Shown here in pieces: positions 27,228 to 36,003 of a stretch of 64,000 bases of DNA (position 1 is its first letter; each line of letters starts with the position of its first letter). Origin of the DNA: Undibacterium sp. KW1. GTDB lineage: Bacteria > Pseudomonadota > Gammaproteobacteria > Burkholderiales > Burkholderiaceae_D. The notes under the pieces were generated by a model that was given only the letters and a program-made list of their open reading frames with translations, was not told the DNA's origin and did no database searches. The DNA is taken from the NCBI RefSeq assembly GCF_009937955.1, contig NZ_AP018439.1, forward strand, positions 2,666,001 to 2,730,000, in the 5' to 3' direction. Both the position numbers and the translations under genes were made by a program.

Positions 27228-27265
27228 AACCCAAATAATAGAACGTTCGTACTATTATTTGGGTT
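27228..27265. promoter_or_regulatory. Candidate TetR-type operator, copy 4, inside a 38-bp palindrome
   Basis: Core GAACGTTCGTAC at 27241-27252. Complementarity continues outward to 18-base arms (27228-27245 with 27248-27265) with 17 of 18 pairs. It lies about 80 bases upstream of the phosphotransferase start, and a TAGAAT hexamer on the minus strand between them could be the -10. Confidence 0.68.
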
Positions 27266-27313
27266 GTGAGGAAACCTGTTTGTATTATTGCCTGTTTTTG
27301 ATTCAGGACCTGT

Positions 27314-28162
27314 CTACAGCAAATTCAATACTCCATCCAGGCCCACAAAATTCAACGCCACATCGGCCTGTGCACGCACCACAGGCTTGGCCCTGAATGC
27401 GACTGACAAGCCAGAAATTTTCATCATCTTCAAATCATTTGCGCCGTCACCCATGACAATAGCTTGGCTGGTTGAAATGCCCATGTCAGCACAGACACGT
27501 TCCACGGTTTTTTGTTTTTCGTCAGCATCAACGATGGTGCCTATGACTTTGCCAGTCAGTTTGCCATTCTCGATTTCGAGTACATTGGAGTGGGTATAGT
27601 CCAGATTCAGGCGGGACTTCATGCGGTCGGTGAAGAAAGTAAAACCACCGGATACCAGCAAGGTCTTGAGGCCAGCTTGCTGTATGGTCTTCAGCATTTG
27701 GTCTGCGCCCAGGGATAATTGCAGGCGTTCGTCATATACGCGTTGCAGGGCGCTGGCGTCCAGGCCTTTTAGCAGGGCGACGCGACGAATCAGACTTTCC
27801 TGGAATTCCAGCTCGCCACGCATGGCAGCTTCGGTGATTTCTGCCACTTGCGGTTTTAAACCCTGCATGTCGGCGATTTCATCGATGCACTCTATGGTGA
27901 TCAGGGTTGAATCCATGTCCATGGCGACCAGCTTGAAATCTGCCATGGCAAGTTGCTGATCCAGAGCCGTGATATCCAGTTGAGCAGCAAAGCAGCTTTC
28001 ACGTATCGCACTCAAGATATGTTCATCATATTCTGCATCATCAAGACGCACTGCCTGGGCATTCAATTGCACCAGTTTTGTCCTGGTCTGGCTGACGATA
28101 TCCTTGATGAGTGCGGTGTTATTGCTGAGCGTGTTGTTCAAGCCTTGTATGGTCAAATGCAT
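27314..28162 (-). CDS. serB: Phosphoserine phosphatase
   Basis: SerB makes serine from phosphoserine. This HAD enzyme of 282 residues has the nucleophile motif DMDSTLI (about residues 81-87), followed by ECIDEIAD, motif II LLVSGGFTFF and motif III/IV VMGDGANDLKMM. The N-terminal 75 residues form the regulatory ACT-like region found in beta-proteobacterial SerB. It is transcribed in the same direction as mfd and lies 50 bases behind it, so it is probably co-transcribed. The stop is about 50 bases from the operator palindrome of the next operon. Confidence 0.93.
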   Translation of the reverse strand: MHLTIQGLNNTLSNNTALIKDIVSQTRTKLVQLNAQAVRLDDAEYDEHILSAIRESCFAAQLDITALDQQLAMADFKLVAMDMDSTLITIECIDEIADMQGLKPQVAEITEAAMRGELEFQESLIRRVALLKGLDASALQRVYDERLQLSLGADQMLKTIQQAGLKTLLVSGGFTFFTDRMKSRLNLDYTHSNVLEIENGKLTGKVIGTIVDADEKQKTVERVCADMGISTSQAIVMGDGANDLKMMKISGLSVAFRAKPVVRAQADVALNFVGLDGVLNLL

Positions 28163-28175
28163 AGTAGTCTCTTTT

Positions 28176-28201
28176 TATTCACTTATTTTATTCACTTATT
28201 T
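28176..28201. repeat. Tandem repeat of a 13-bp unit
   Basis: Two perfect copies of TATTCACTTATTT and the start of a third, in the AT-rich gap between mfd and serB. It may affect spacing or folding of the serB leader. Confidence 0.8.
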
Positions 28202-28212
28202 TATTTAACTAA

Positions 28213-31200
28213 TTAGTGCAGTGCCTTGATGGTGGCCTTGATCTGGGCTACGCGGCTGGCGAGGTCGGGCATGGCGGCAGTGATGCGCAGTTTGTCCTGA
28301 CCATTGAGCTTGATGTTTTTGTTTTTTTGCACCAGTTCTATGATGCGCATGCCATCTATTGGCGGTTTGGGTTCAAACTGCAGGGTCGCAGCTTCGCTAT
28401 GCGCATCAATCTTGATGATGCCCAGCGGCTTGGCGGCAACGCGCAGTCTGTGTGTTTCCAGCAGCGATTTTACAGGTTCTGGCAGTTTGCCAAAGCGGTC
28501 TATCATTTCTTCCTGCATGTCATCTATGCCATTGGCGCTACTGCAATTCGCCAGGCGCTTGTAGATGGACAGGCGCTCATGCACGTCACCACAGAATTCA
28601 TTTGGCAGCAGAGCAGGGATGTGCAGGTTGATTTCTGTCGTCGTCGACAATGGTGCAGCCAGATCGGGTTCTTTGCCATTCTTCAGTGAGCGTACTGCTT
28701 CACTGAGCATGTCGGAATACATCTGGAAGCCTATCTCATGCATTTCGCCAGACTGGTTATCACCCAGCACTTCACCAGCACCGCGAATTTCCAGGTCATG
28801 CATGGCCAGGTAAAAGCCGCTACCCAGTTCTTCCATCTGCTGGATAGCTTCCAGACGACGATTTGCCTGCTTGGTCAGGCTTTGTACATCATGCACCAGC
28901 AAGTAGGCATAGGCCTGGTGATGCGAGCGACCGACGCGGCCACGCAATTGATGTAACTGTGCCAGGCCAAATTTATCGGCTCTGTGCATGATGATGGTAT
29001 TGGCGGTTGGTACGTCGATGCCGGTTTCGATAATCGTGGTACACAGCAAAATATTATGGCGTTGGGCCACAAAGTCACGCATGACTTTTTCCAGGTCACG
29101 CTCATGCATTTGGCCATGTGCCACGACGACACGTGCCTCTGGCAGCAGGGCTTCCAGCATGGCCTTGCGGTTTTCAATAGTTTCCACTTCATTGTGCAGG
29201 AAATACACCTGACCACCACGCTTCAGTTCACGCAAGCAGGCTTCGCGGATGACAGAATCATCTTCGCCGCGTACAAATGTCTTGATTGCCAAACGCTTTT
29301 GCGGTGCAGTCGCGATGACAGAAAAGTCACGCAAGCCTTCCAGTGCCATGCCCAGGGTACGTGGTATCGGTGTTGCTGTCAGCGTCAATACATCGACCTC
29401 TGCACGCAAGGCCTTCAAGGCTTCTTTCTGGCGTACACCAAAGCGGTGTTCTTCATCAATAATCACCAGGCCAAGGCGCGAGAATTTGACGTCATCAGAC
29501 AGTAATTTATGCGTGCCTATGACGATATCAACAGTGCCGTCGCCCATGCCTTTCATGGCGGTGCTGATTTCCTTGCCAGAACGGAAGCGTGATAGTTCAG
29601 CAATCTTCACCGGCCAGGCGGCAAAGCGGTCAGCAAAAGTCTGGGCATGTTGCTCTGCCAGCAGGGTGGTGGGCGCCAGGATGGCAACTTGCTTGCCACC
29701 CATGACTGCTACAAAGGCGGCACGCAGGGCGACCTCTGTCTTGCCAAAGCCAACGTCGCCGCAAATCAGCCTGTCCATGGGCTTGCCTGAGGTCATGTCT
29801 CCAATCACGGCGGTGATGGCGGCGGCCTGGTCTGGCGTTTCATCAAAGCCAAAGCTGTCTGCAAAGGCTTCGTAGTCACGCGCAGAATATTCAAAGGCAT
29901 GACCCTGGCGCGCGGCGCGACGGGCATACAGGTTCAACAGCTCGGCGGCAGTATCGCGAATTTGTTGCGCGGCTTTTTTCTTGGCTTTTTCCCATTGGCC
30001 TGAACCCAGGCTGTGCAAAGGTGCATCATCTGGCGAAGCACCGGAGTAACGTGAAATAACATGCAATTGCGATACCGGTACATACAGCTTGGTATCTTTG
30101 GCATATTCCAGATGTAGAAATTCGGTTTCACCTTCGCCCAGATCCATGCTGATCAGGCCCATGTAGCGGCCTATGCCATGGTTGCTGTGCACGACGGGAT
30201 CACCAATTTTGAGCTCTGACAGATCGCGCACCATGTGCTCGACCTGCGTAACAGCTTCCTGTTTTTTACGGCCTATGCGCTTGCCACTACCGGCATAAAG
30301 CTCGGCTTCGGTAATGAAGGCTAGTCCATCTGCCAGCACAAAGCCAGCGTGCAGAGGCGCAACCCCCAGCATCAGCTTGGCCTCTGCCGTGGCAAAGTCG
30401 GTATAACCTTCGCACAGGCTCAGGCGGATATCGTATTCAGTGAAATATTGCTGCAGGGTTTCGCGCCGGCCCAGCGTTTCGGCGCAAATCATGACGCGTT
30501 TATCTGTTTGCAGCAAGAAGGAGCGCAAGTTCGTCAGCGGGTCATCAGCGCGGCGATTGACGGCAATATCTGGTAGGAAACTCGATATTTCTGAGGCAGC
30601 AGCGGCTTTATCTGTAGCCGCAATAGTCCAGCGCGCGAGCGGTTTCATCGCCGCAAAGAAGTCTTCGTCGCGTAAAAATACGGTTTCTGGCGCCAGCACC
30701 GGGCGTTCGCGGTCAGACTTTAAAAACTGATAGCGTGATCTTGTATCGTTCCAAAAGCGTCGGATAGCATCATCGATATCGCCTATCAAGGCAAAATGCG
30801 GTCCTTCTGGCAGATAATCAAACAGGGTAGCGGTTTGTTCAAAGAACAGCGGCAGATAATATTCTATACCGGCTGAGGGTATGCCATTGCCTATGTCTTT
30901 ATAGATGCTGGAACGCGAAGGATCACCCTCAAAAGTTTCGCGCCAGCGGCTACGGAAGGCCGCACGGGCTGGTTCATCCATAGGGAATTCACGCCCTGGC
31001 AGCAACCGTACTTCTGGCACAGGGTAGAGCGAACGCTGGGTATCAGCATCAAAGGTGCGTATGGTTTCTATGGTGTCGCCAAACAGGTCCAGACGATAAG
31101 GCAGGGCCGAACCCATGGGGAACAAGTCTATCAAACCACCGCGCACAGAATATTCGCCTGGAGACATAACCTGGTTGACATGACTATAACCTGCCAGTGT

Positions 31201-31644
31201 CAGCTGGGTTTTTAGCTTCGCCTCGTCAAGACGGTCACCTTTTTTAAAAAAGAAGGTGTAGGCTGCGAGGAAAGAGGGCGGCGCCATGCGTAGCAAAGCC
31301 GTAGTTGCCGGTGCCAGCAAGACATCGCAATTGCCATTCTGGATTTCATGCAAGCTGGCCAGGCGTTCAGACACCAGGTCTTGGTGCGGTGAAAAGGCGT
31401 CGTAAGGCAGGGTTTCCCAGTCTGGCAACAAATGGCAGCGCAGTTCTGCATTAAACCAGGGGATTTCATCCAGCAGACGCTGGGCATCTCCCGGGTTGGC
31501 GACAAAGATGGTCAGCATGCGCTTGTCAGCCTTGAGCGCCGTCGCTGCTTGCGCCAGGGCATAAGCATCGGAAGAACCATGCAAATTGGGGAGTGCCAGT
31601 TTATGGCCGGGTTTTGCTAAGGATTTGCTGAAATCAAATGACAT
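28213..31644 (-). CDS. mfd: Transcription-repair coupling factor
   Basis: Mfd removes RNA polymerase stalled at DNA damage and recruits UvrA. The protein has about 1143 residues from the ATG at 31644; the TTG at 31689 would add 15 unlikely residues. The order is a UvrB-like N-terminal region, the RNA-polymerase-interacting domain (LKIGDPVVHSNHGIGRYMGL, about 490), superfamily 2 helicase motifs (GDVGFGKTEVALRAAF as Walker A, DEEHRFG as motif II, TLTATPIPRTL as motif III) and the TRCF C-terminal domain. Most SF2 motifs are intact. It is divergent from ispD, with a gap of about 125 bases. Confidence 0.96.
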   Translation of the reverse strand: MSFDFSKSLAKPGHKLALPNLHGSSDAYALAQAATALKADKRMLTIFVANPGDAQRLLDEIPWFNAELRCHLLPDWETLPYDAFSPHQDLVSERLASLHEIQNGNCDVLLAPATTALLRMAPPSFLAAYTFFFKKGDRLDEAKLKTQLTLAGYSHVNQVMSPGEYSVRGGLIDLFPMGSALPYRLDLFGDTIETIRTFDADTQRSLYPVPEVRLLPGREFPMDEPARAAFRSRWRETFEGDPSRSSIYKDIGNGIPSAGIEYYLPLFFEQTATLFDYLPEGPHFALIGDIDDAIRRFWNDTRSRYQFLKSDRERPVLAPETVFLRDEDFFAAMKPLARWTIAATDKAAAASEISSFLPDIAVNRRADDPLTNLRSFLLQTDKRVMICAETLGRRETLQQYFTEYDIRLSLCEGYTDFATAEAKLMLGVAPLHAGFVLADGLAFITEAELYAGSGKRIGRKKQEAVTQVEHMVRDLSELKIGDPVVHSNHGIGRYMGLISMDLGEGETEFLHLEYAKDTKLYVPVSQLHVISRYSGASPDDAPLHSLGSGQWEKAKKKAAQQIRDTAAELLNLYARRAARQGHAFEYSARDYEAFADSFGFDETPDQAAAITAVIGDMTSGKPMDRLICGDVGFGKTEVALRAAFVAVMGGKQVAILAPTTLLAEQHAQTFADRFAAWPVKIAELSRFRSGKEISTAMKGMGDGTVDIVIGTHKLLSDDVKFSRLGLVIIDEEHRFGVRQKEALKALRAEVDVLTLTATPIPRTLGMALEGLRDFSVIATAPQKRLAIKTFVRGEDDSVIREACLRELKRGGQVYFLHNEVETIENRKAMLEALLPEARVVVAHGQMHERDLEKVMRDFVAQRHNILLCTTIIETGIDVPTANTIIMHRADKFGLAQLHQLRGRVGRSHHQAYAYLLVHDVQSLTKQANRRLEAIQQMEELGSGFYLAMHDLEIRGAGEVLGDNQSGEMHEIGFQMYSDMLSEAVRSLKNGKEPDLAAPLSTTTEINLHIPALLPNEFCGDVHERLSIYKRLANCSSANGIDDMQEEMIDRFGKLPEPVKSLLETHRLRVAAKPLGIIKIDAHSEAATLQFEPKPPIDGMRIIELVQKNKNIKLNGQDKLRITAAMPDLASRVAQIKATIKALH

Positions 31645-31770
31645 TGCGGCTATACATGTGGGATGCCGTAAAAGCTGCTTACGGAACAAGATACGCGGTT
31701 AAAATGAGCGCCTAATTATAAACGAAGGGGCTCTTTCTTATCGGGGCAACCTCAAGAGCTTGTGATATTC

Positions 31771-32499
31771 ATGGAAAAACAATTGCAAGAACATCATTTT
31801 GACGCTGAAAAGGTGGCAAATACGCCTCGCTATGTTGCGCTGATTCCTGCTGCGGGCGTGGGTTCGCGTATGGGGGCAACTACACCTAAGCAATATATGC
31901 GTATAGGTAGTAAATCAGTTTTGCAGCACACTGTCGATGCCTTCCTCAAGTTTTCCAAAATACAGCACACCTATGTCGTCGTCAGCCCGGATGATGCTTA
32001 TGTTGATGAATATCTGCATAAGGCAGAAAACCTGAGCGTCTTGCGCTGTGGTGGTACCAGTCGCCGTGATACGGTCAGAAATGGCTTGAGCGAGCTAGCC
32101 AGTACTTTGGGTAATGCTGACTGGGTACTTGTGCACGATGCCGCCAGACCGGGTTTGACATCTGGCCTGCTGCAGCATTTAATTGATAGTGTTGCTGACG
32201 ATACAGTCGGCGGCCTGCTGGCACAGCCTGTGGTTGATACCGTCAAACGGGTGGAAGACGGCAAAGTACAAACCATACCTCGTGATGGCTTGTGGTTGGC
32301 GCAAACCCCGCAAATGTTCCGTTTTCAGCTATTGTGCGACGCCCTGGATGCGGCGGATCAGGTCACAGATGAAGCCAGTGCCATTGAAGCTGCTGGTCAT
32401 ATCCCCATACTGGTTGAAGGTCATGTGAGAAACATGAAGCTAACTTTGCCCAGCGACATGGCATTAATCGCCCAGTATTTGAATAGCCCGCAAGAATAG
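31771..32499 (+). CDS. ispD: 2-C-methyl-D-erythritol 4-phosphate cytidylyltransferase
   Basis: IspD is the third enzyme of the MEP isoprenoid pathway and joins MEP to CMP. The N-terminal nucleotide-binding motif is [18 protein letters not shown], and VHDAARPGL and the later [13 protein letters not shown] are diagnostic. The ATG at 31771 gives 242 residues, normal for the family; the GTG at 31762 is an alternative. ispF follows after ten bases, the usual order, and the two are probably one operon. Confidence 0.95.
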   Translation: MEKQLQEHHFDAEKVANTPRYVALIPAAGVGSRMGATTPKQYMRIGSKSVLQHTVDAFLKFSKIQHTYVVVSPDDAYVDEYLHKAENLSVLRCGGTSRRDTVRNGLSELASTLGNADWVLVHDAARPGLTSGLLQHLIDSVADDTVGGLLAQPVVDTVKRVEDGKVQTIPRDGLWLAQTPQMFRFQLLCDALDAADQVTDEASAIEAAGHIPILVEGHVRNMKLTLPSDMALIAQYLNSPQE

Positions 32500-32509
32500 A
32501 GGAAGCTTG

Positions 32510-33013
32510 ATGCAAAATAAGATGTTACCGTTCAGAATAGGTCAAGGTTATGACTGTCATGCACTGGTGCCCGGGCGCAAAATGATTATTGGTGGGGTGA
32601 CTATCCCGCACACCACAGGTTTGCTTGGGCATTCAGATGCGGATGTGTTATTGCATGCTATTACCGATGCGCTGTTTGGTTCAGTGGCTCTGGGTGATAT
32701 AGGCAGGCACTTTCCGGATACCGATACCCGTTTTGCCGGTGCCGATTCGCGTGTTTTATTGCGTGAGGCTGTCAAACGTATTCATGCCGCAGGTTATGAG
32801 GTGGGCAATCTGGATGCCACCATCATTGCCCAGGCACCGAAGATGGCACCGCATATTGCAGGCATGGTTGCAAATATTGCAGAGGATATGCAGGTTGATA
32901 TCGGCCAGGTCAATGTCAAGGCAAAAACCAATGAGCGTCTTGGTTACCTGGGTAGGGAAGAGGGTATAGCAGCCGAAGCAGTGGTACTGGTGTTTCCGCG
33001 AGTCAGCAACTAA
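32510..33013 (+). CDS. ispF: 2-C-methyl-D-erythritol 2,4-cyclodiphosphate synthase
   Basis: IspF forms the cyclic diphosphate intermediate of the MEP pathway as a zinc-dependent trimer. Metal ligands are in GYDCHAL (Asp and His) and [16 protein letters not shown] (His). The end [23 protein letters not shown] is the family signature. The ATG at 32510 follows AGGAAG and gives 167 residues; ATG at 32522 ([11 protein letters not shown]) is also plausible and closer to the usual 160. Confidence 0.95.
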   Translation: MQNKMLPFRIGQGYDCHALVPGRKMIIGGVTIPHTTGLLGHSDADVLLHAITDALFGSVALGDIGRHFPDTDTRFAGADSRVLLREAVKRIHAAGYEVGNLDATIIAQAPKMAPHIAGMVANIAEDMQVDIGQVNVKAKTNERLGYLGREEGIAAEAVVLVFPRVSN

Positions 33014-33064
33014 ACTGCAAGTAAGCTGCAAAAAGCTAAGAATGTTCCATCAAGGAGATAAGAT

Positions 33065-33337
33065 ATGAAACAAGAACAATTGAAACATTTGCTGGGCCTG
33101 TTGCATCAAGAACTGGCAAGTACTGAAGCGGTTGATGATGAATTGAAGTCCTTGCTGGAGAAATTGAATGAGGATATCCAACATGTCCTGGCGACTACGC
33201 AGAGTCATGATGACCCTGTGTTCGCGGCCTTGAGTGAACGCTCGCAGGCACTGTCCGCAAAATTTGCCGCACAGCACCCCAAGCTGGAACCAGCTTTGCG
33301 TGAACTGGGTACCATGCTTGAAAAAATTGGTGTTTGA
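33065..33337 (+). CDS. DUF4404 family protein
   Basis: This 90-residue, mostly helical acidic protein has the DUF4404 pattern: LKHLLGLLHQELASTEAVDDE at the start and LEPALRELGTMLEKIGV at the end. The function is unknown. The ribosome site AAGGAG is strong. It follows ispF by 50 bases and may share its transcript, ending at the terminator 33367. Confidence 0.8.
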   Translation: MKQEQLKHLLGLLHQELASTEAVDDELKSLLEKLNEDIQHVLATTQSHDDPVFAALSERSQALSAKFAAQHPKLEPALRELGTMLEKIGV

Positions 33338-33366
33338 GAGGCCTTCATCAATCCCGTTTCGCTTTT

Positions 33367-33389
33367 AAAACCGCCGCTGGCGGTTTTTT
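33367..33389 (+). terminator. Rho-independent terminator of the ispDF-DUF4404 unit
   Basis: AAAACCGCC-GCT-GGCGGTTTT stem with a following T-run. The rest of the gap to 33652 holds the promoter and leader of the FKBP gene. Confidence 0.85.
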
Positions 33390-33522
33390 ATTGCCTAATA
33401 GCAAATAAGATTGCGCGATAACCACGCGAAGCCAAACACTTAGCGTCTCCTGGAGAAAAAGTATCTCGAACGGAAGAGATAAAAGAACAAAGATCGCAAA
33501 CGCAAACAATAGGGAGTAGCTC

Positions 33523-33568
33523 TGCTACAATACGCGGTTAGCCTATTGAAATGGGTGCTTATAGGCTA
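33523..33568 (+). promoter_or_regulatory. Extended -10 and leader hairpin of the FKBP gene
   Basis: TGCTACAAT, with the -10 hexamer at 33526-33531, is followed by a TAGCCTAT / ATAGGCTA inverted repeat (33539-33568) that would lie at the 5' end of the transcript. No strong Shine-Dalgarno is seen before the ATG at 33652. Confidence 0.45.
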
Positions 33569-33651
33569 TATATGGCTAGTTATCTGGGCCACTTATGGGT
33601 CTCTCATTTCAATCTTGTCGCAATAATGCGCAATTACTCTATTTATTTGTC

Positions 33652-34131
33652 ATGCAAATCACACAAAATACCGCTGTCACTTTGAATTACACTATGTTCA
33701 GTGCTGAGGGCGAGGTTATAGACCAGAATCAGCAGCCCATCGTTTATTTGCATGGTGGATATGATAATATTTTGCCAGCAGTTGAAGCCGCGCTGGACGG
33801 CAAAGCCGTTGGCGACAAAGTCTCTGTAACTTTGGCGCCAGAAGAAGGCTTTGGCGAATTTGATCCAGAATTTGTGCGTGAAGAAGATATTAGCGCTTTC
33901 CCTCCTGATATCGAAGTTGGCATGATGTTTGAAACACGTGAGCCAGAAACTGGAGAAACCATGCAGTTCCGCGTTACTGCCATCGATGCAGGCGTGGTCA
34001 CTGTCGATGGTAACCATCCCCTTGCTGGCATGACCATACGTTTCGATGCAGAGGTTCTGGAAGTTCGTGAAGCCACTGATGAAGAAGTTGTGCACGGTCA
34101 CGTGCATGGTGAGCACGGTCATCACCATTAA
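33652..34131 (+). CDS. FKBP-type peptidyl-prolyl isomerase, SlyD-like
   Basis: The ATG at 33652 gives 159 residues beginning QITQNTAVTLNYTM, the usual start of SlyD/FkpB-type isomerases; the frame upstream to 33595 adds an unlikely leader. The FKBP domain carries the insert-in-flap chaperone segment with APEEGFGEFDPEFVREEDI. The C terminus (HGHVHGEHGHHH) is histidine-rich and should bind nickel or zinc, as in SlyD. It is a cytoplasmic folding helper. It stands 128 bases before a J-domain gene and may belong to the same chaperone-like cluster. Confidence 0.9.
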   Translation: MQITQNTAVTLNYTMFSAEGEVIDQNQQPIVYLHGGYDNILPAVEAALDGKAVGDKVSVTLAPEEGFGEFDPEFVREEDISAFPPDIEVGMMFETREPETGETMQFRVTAIDAGVVTVDGNHPLAGMTIRFDAEVLEVREATDEEVVHGHVHGEHGHHH

Positions 34132-34259
34132 GATGCATGCACAGGAATAGCTGAATTCTGGCTTGTTCCTGCAAAGGGAAATCATGTACATGGTTTCCCT
34201 TGTTCTTCGCTGCTGATCTGCAGTGTCAATTCAAGTCCAAGTGCAAGCCAAGGGTGTGT

Positions 34260-34538
34260 ATGAAAGACTATTATTTTATTCTCGGTATTGCCACCAATGC
34301 GAGTCTGGCAGACGTCAAGAAGGCGTTTCGTCAAAAGGCTGCAGAGTTTCATCCAGACAGAAATGATTCTGAACTGGCGCCGGAAAAATTCCATGCGGTC
34401 AAAGAAGCTTACGATATTTTGTCGGATGAGGCGGCACGTACTGCCTATGATGAAAATCGCAGGCGCAATTTGCTGGACTCTCCTATCGAGACAGCGACTG
34501 AAATCTGGAAAAACTATTTATCAGGAGTATTGCAGTGA
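34260..34538 (+). CDS. Small J-domain protein (DnaJ-like co-chaperone)
   Basis: The 92-residue protein is almost only a J domain. It starts KDYYFILGIATNASLADVKKAF, has the essential HPD tripeptide in AAEFHPDRND and ends the domain with EAYDILSDEAARTAYDE. A short tail of about 25 residues follows with no zinc finger or substrate-binding domain, so it would act as a dedicated adaptor that stimulates an Hsp70 for a particular client. The ATG at 34260 gives the natural J-domain start. Its TGA overlaps the GTG of the next gene (GTGA), so the two are translationally coupled and their products probably work together. Confidence 0.88.
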   Translation: MKDYYFILGIATNASLADVKKAFRQKAAEFHPDRNDSELAPEKFHAVKEAYDILSDEAARTAYDENRRRNLLDSPIETATEIWKNYLSGVLQ

Positions 34539-35137
34539 AATTGTCACGTTTTTTTGAAGATATTATTCCGCTCTATAAAGCTGAATTGGAGGATTTGAAA
34601 TCCGATTCCGAGGGTAAAAACGTGCTCAAGGCCAGGTTGCGTGAAAAGGCTGAACAATTGCCCATGTTGCTGCCCATGATGGCCAGCAACCCTGAAATGT
34701 TGGCAGTGGCTTTCCATCAGGGCTTCATCTTCATGAATCCATTGACGATGGAATCATTGATTACCAAAGAAGCGGGCAAATTCCCATCCTGGAAAACTCT
34801 GTCTGCAGCAGTCAAGCTGGAACCTTGGGCTGAACCACTGAGCCGCATCGTCCTGAAAGACCCTGACGGCGAAGCTTTCCTGGTGACGGCGGCAGCACTG
34901 GAATATCTGAACCGTAGCAATACTACGCGTAAAGCTGGTGCCAGCGATGCTGCTGGTGCTGACGATGATGAGGATAAAGAAGCCAATGAGGAAAATGAAG
35001 GGCTGAAAGAACATGGCGATCTTGATGGCCAATATGGTAGGCATGGTCGCGATGACGGTGATGATGGTGATGATTATGATCTGGGCGAAGCCGGTGCAGA
35101 CTGGTTGGCTGAGCAAGGTTTTGACCGTAAAGAATAA
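34535..35137 (+). CDS. Hypothetical protein with acidic Asp/Glu-rich C-terminal tract
   Basis: I do not recognise this 200-residue family. Residues 1-130 are ordinary and mostly helical (LREKAEQLPMLLPMMASNPEM, then HQGFIFMNPLTMESLITKE). Residues about 138-185 form a low-complexity acidic stretch rich in Asp, Glu and Gly, and the last 15 (ADWLAEQGFDRKE) return to normal composition. The GTG start overlaps the stop of the J-domain gene. The coupling suggests that this is the client or partner of the J protein; that is inference. No signal peptide or membrane segment is seen. Confidence 0.7.
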   Translation: MKLSRFFEDIIPLYKAELEDLKSDSEGKNVLKARLREKAEQLPMLLPMMASNPEMLAVAFHQGFIFMNPLTMESLITKEAGKFPSWKTLSAAVKLEPWAEPLSRIVLKDPDGEAFLVTAAALEYLNRSNTTRKAGASDAAGADDDEDKEANEENEGLKEHGDLDGQYGRHGRDDGDDGDDYDLGEAGADWLAEQGFDRKE

Positions 35138-35146
35138 GGAGTACAG

Positions 35147-35917
35147 ATGAATTATCCTGCATTAATCGAAGCCCAAAGCCTGGTCAAGGCGGGTGACATC
35201 GCCGGTGCTGAACATGCACTGGCCAATCTGGCCGAAACCGAAGGCGACAAAGCACTTGTCGCTGCCCTAGATGAATTCCCTGCCAAGGATTTGTTGGCGA
35301 TTATCCGCGAATACGATGCATCGAAAGAGTCTTTGGTGAACTTGCTGGTCACGCCTGAACAATTTGCCCAGGCAGTGGTGCTGGAACGTCGCTATGGCGA
35401 CCAGACCCATGAGCAATTGCGTGGCATGGTCAATTCCGTCATTTTCCGCGAAGGTGCTGACCCGGCAGAATTTTTGTATGAAATCGCCGAAGTGGAGGGC
35501 GGCTATGACGCTCTCGTCGATTACCTGCTCGACAGGGCGCAAATGGTAGAGCATTTTTACCGCTACGCGACTTTCGACTTGTATGAATACGGTGACGACA
35601 ACAAAACCCAGGCACGTGATGATGATTTACTCAATTTGACGCGTGACACCGAGAGTCTGGCATCGCCTTTGGACATGGCAAATCTGGAAGATCATGACTG
35701 GATGCAGGTGACTTACATCCTGCGTTATGAATTGCCAGAAATCTTTCGCGAAGTGTTGATGAAATTGCGTGCGCGTTACAAAGCTTACCAAGCGAGCCTG
35801 GCGCAAGACGAATTATTGGAAGGCGGCGAGGGCGGCACTGAAGAAGAGCAGGAAGAACGCCCTAAAAACAATGATGATGGCGACGACAAGGATGATGACG
35901 AAGAGTCGGCATTGTAA
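35147..35917 (+). CDS. Hypothetical protein with acidic C-terminal tail
   Basis: This unrecognised 256-residue protein is largely helical and acidic. The first 60 residues (LIEAQSLVKAGDIAGAEHALANLAE) look like a TPR-type helical hairpin. The middle has EVEGGYDALVDYLLDRAQM, and the tail after about residue 225 is almost all Glu/Asp. It begins nine bases after the previous stop with AAGGAG before the ATG, so it is the third gene of the J-domain operon. Two neighbouring genes with separate acidic tails are unusual and may reflect a shared binding partner. Confidence 0.72.
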   Translation: MNYPALIEAQSLVKAGDIAGAEHALANLAETEGDKALVAALDEFPAKDLLAIIREYDASKESLVNLLVTPEQFAQAVVLERRYGDQTHEQLRGMVNSVIFREGADPAEFLYEIAEVEGGYDALVDYLLDRAQMVEHFYRYATFDLYEYGDDNKTQARDDDLLNLTRDTESLASPLDMANLEDHDWMQVTYILRYELPEIFREVLMKLRARYKAYQASLAQDELLEGGEGGTEEEQEERPKNNDDGDDKDDDEESAL

Positions 35918-36003
35918 TTGTTGATGTTATTTTGATGCACGTGGCAGGCAGGATTTTTTCTGCCTGCCTTTCATTTCCATAGCCTGCTTCTATTCTGGTA
36001 TTT

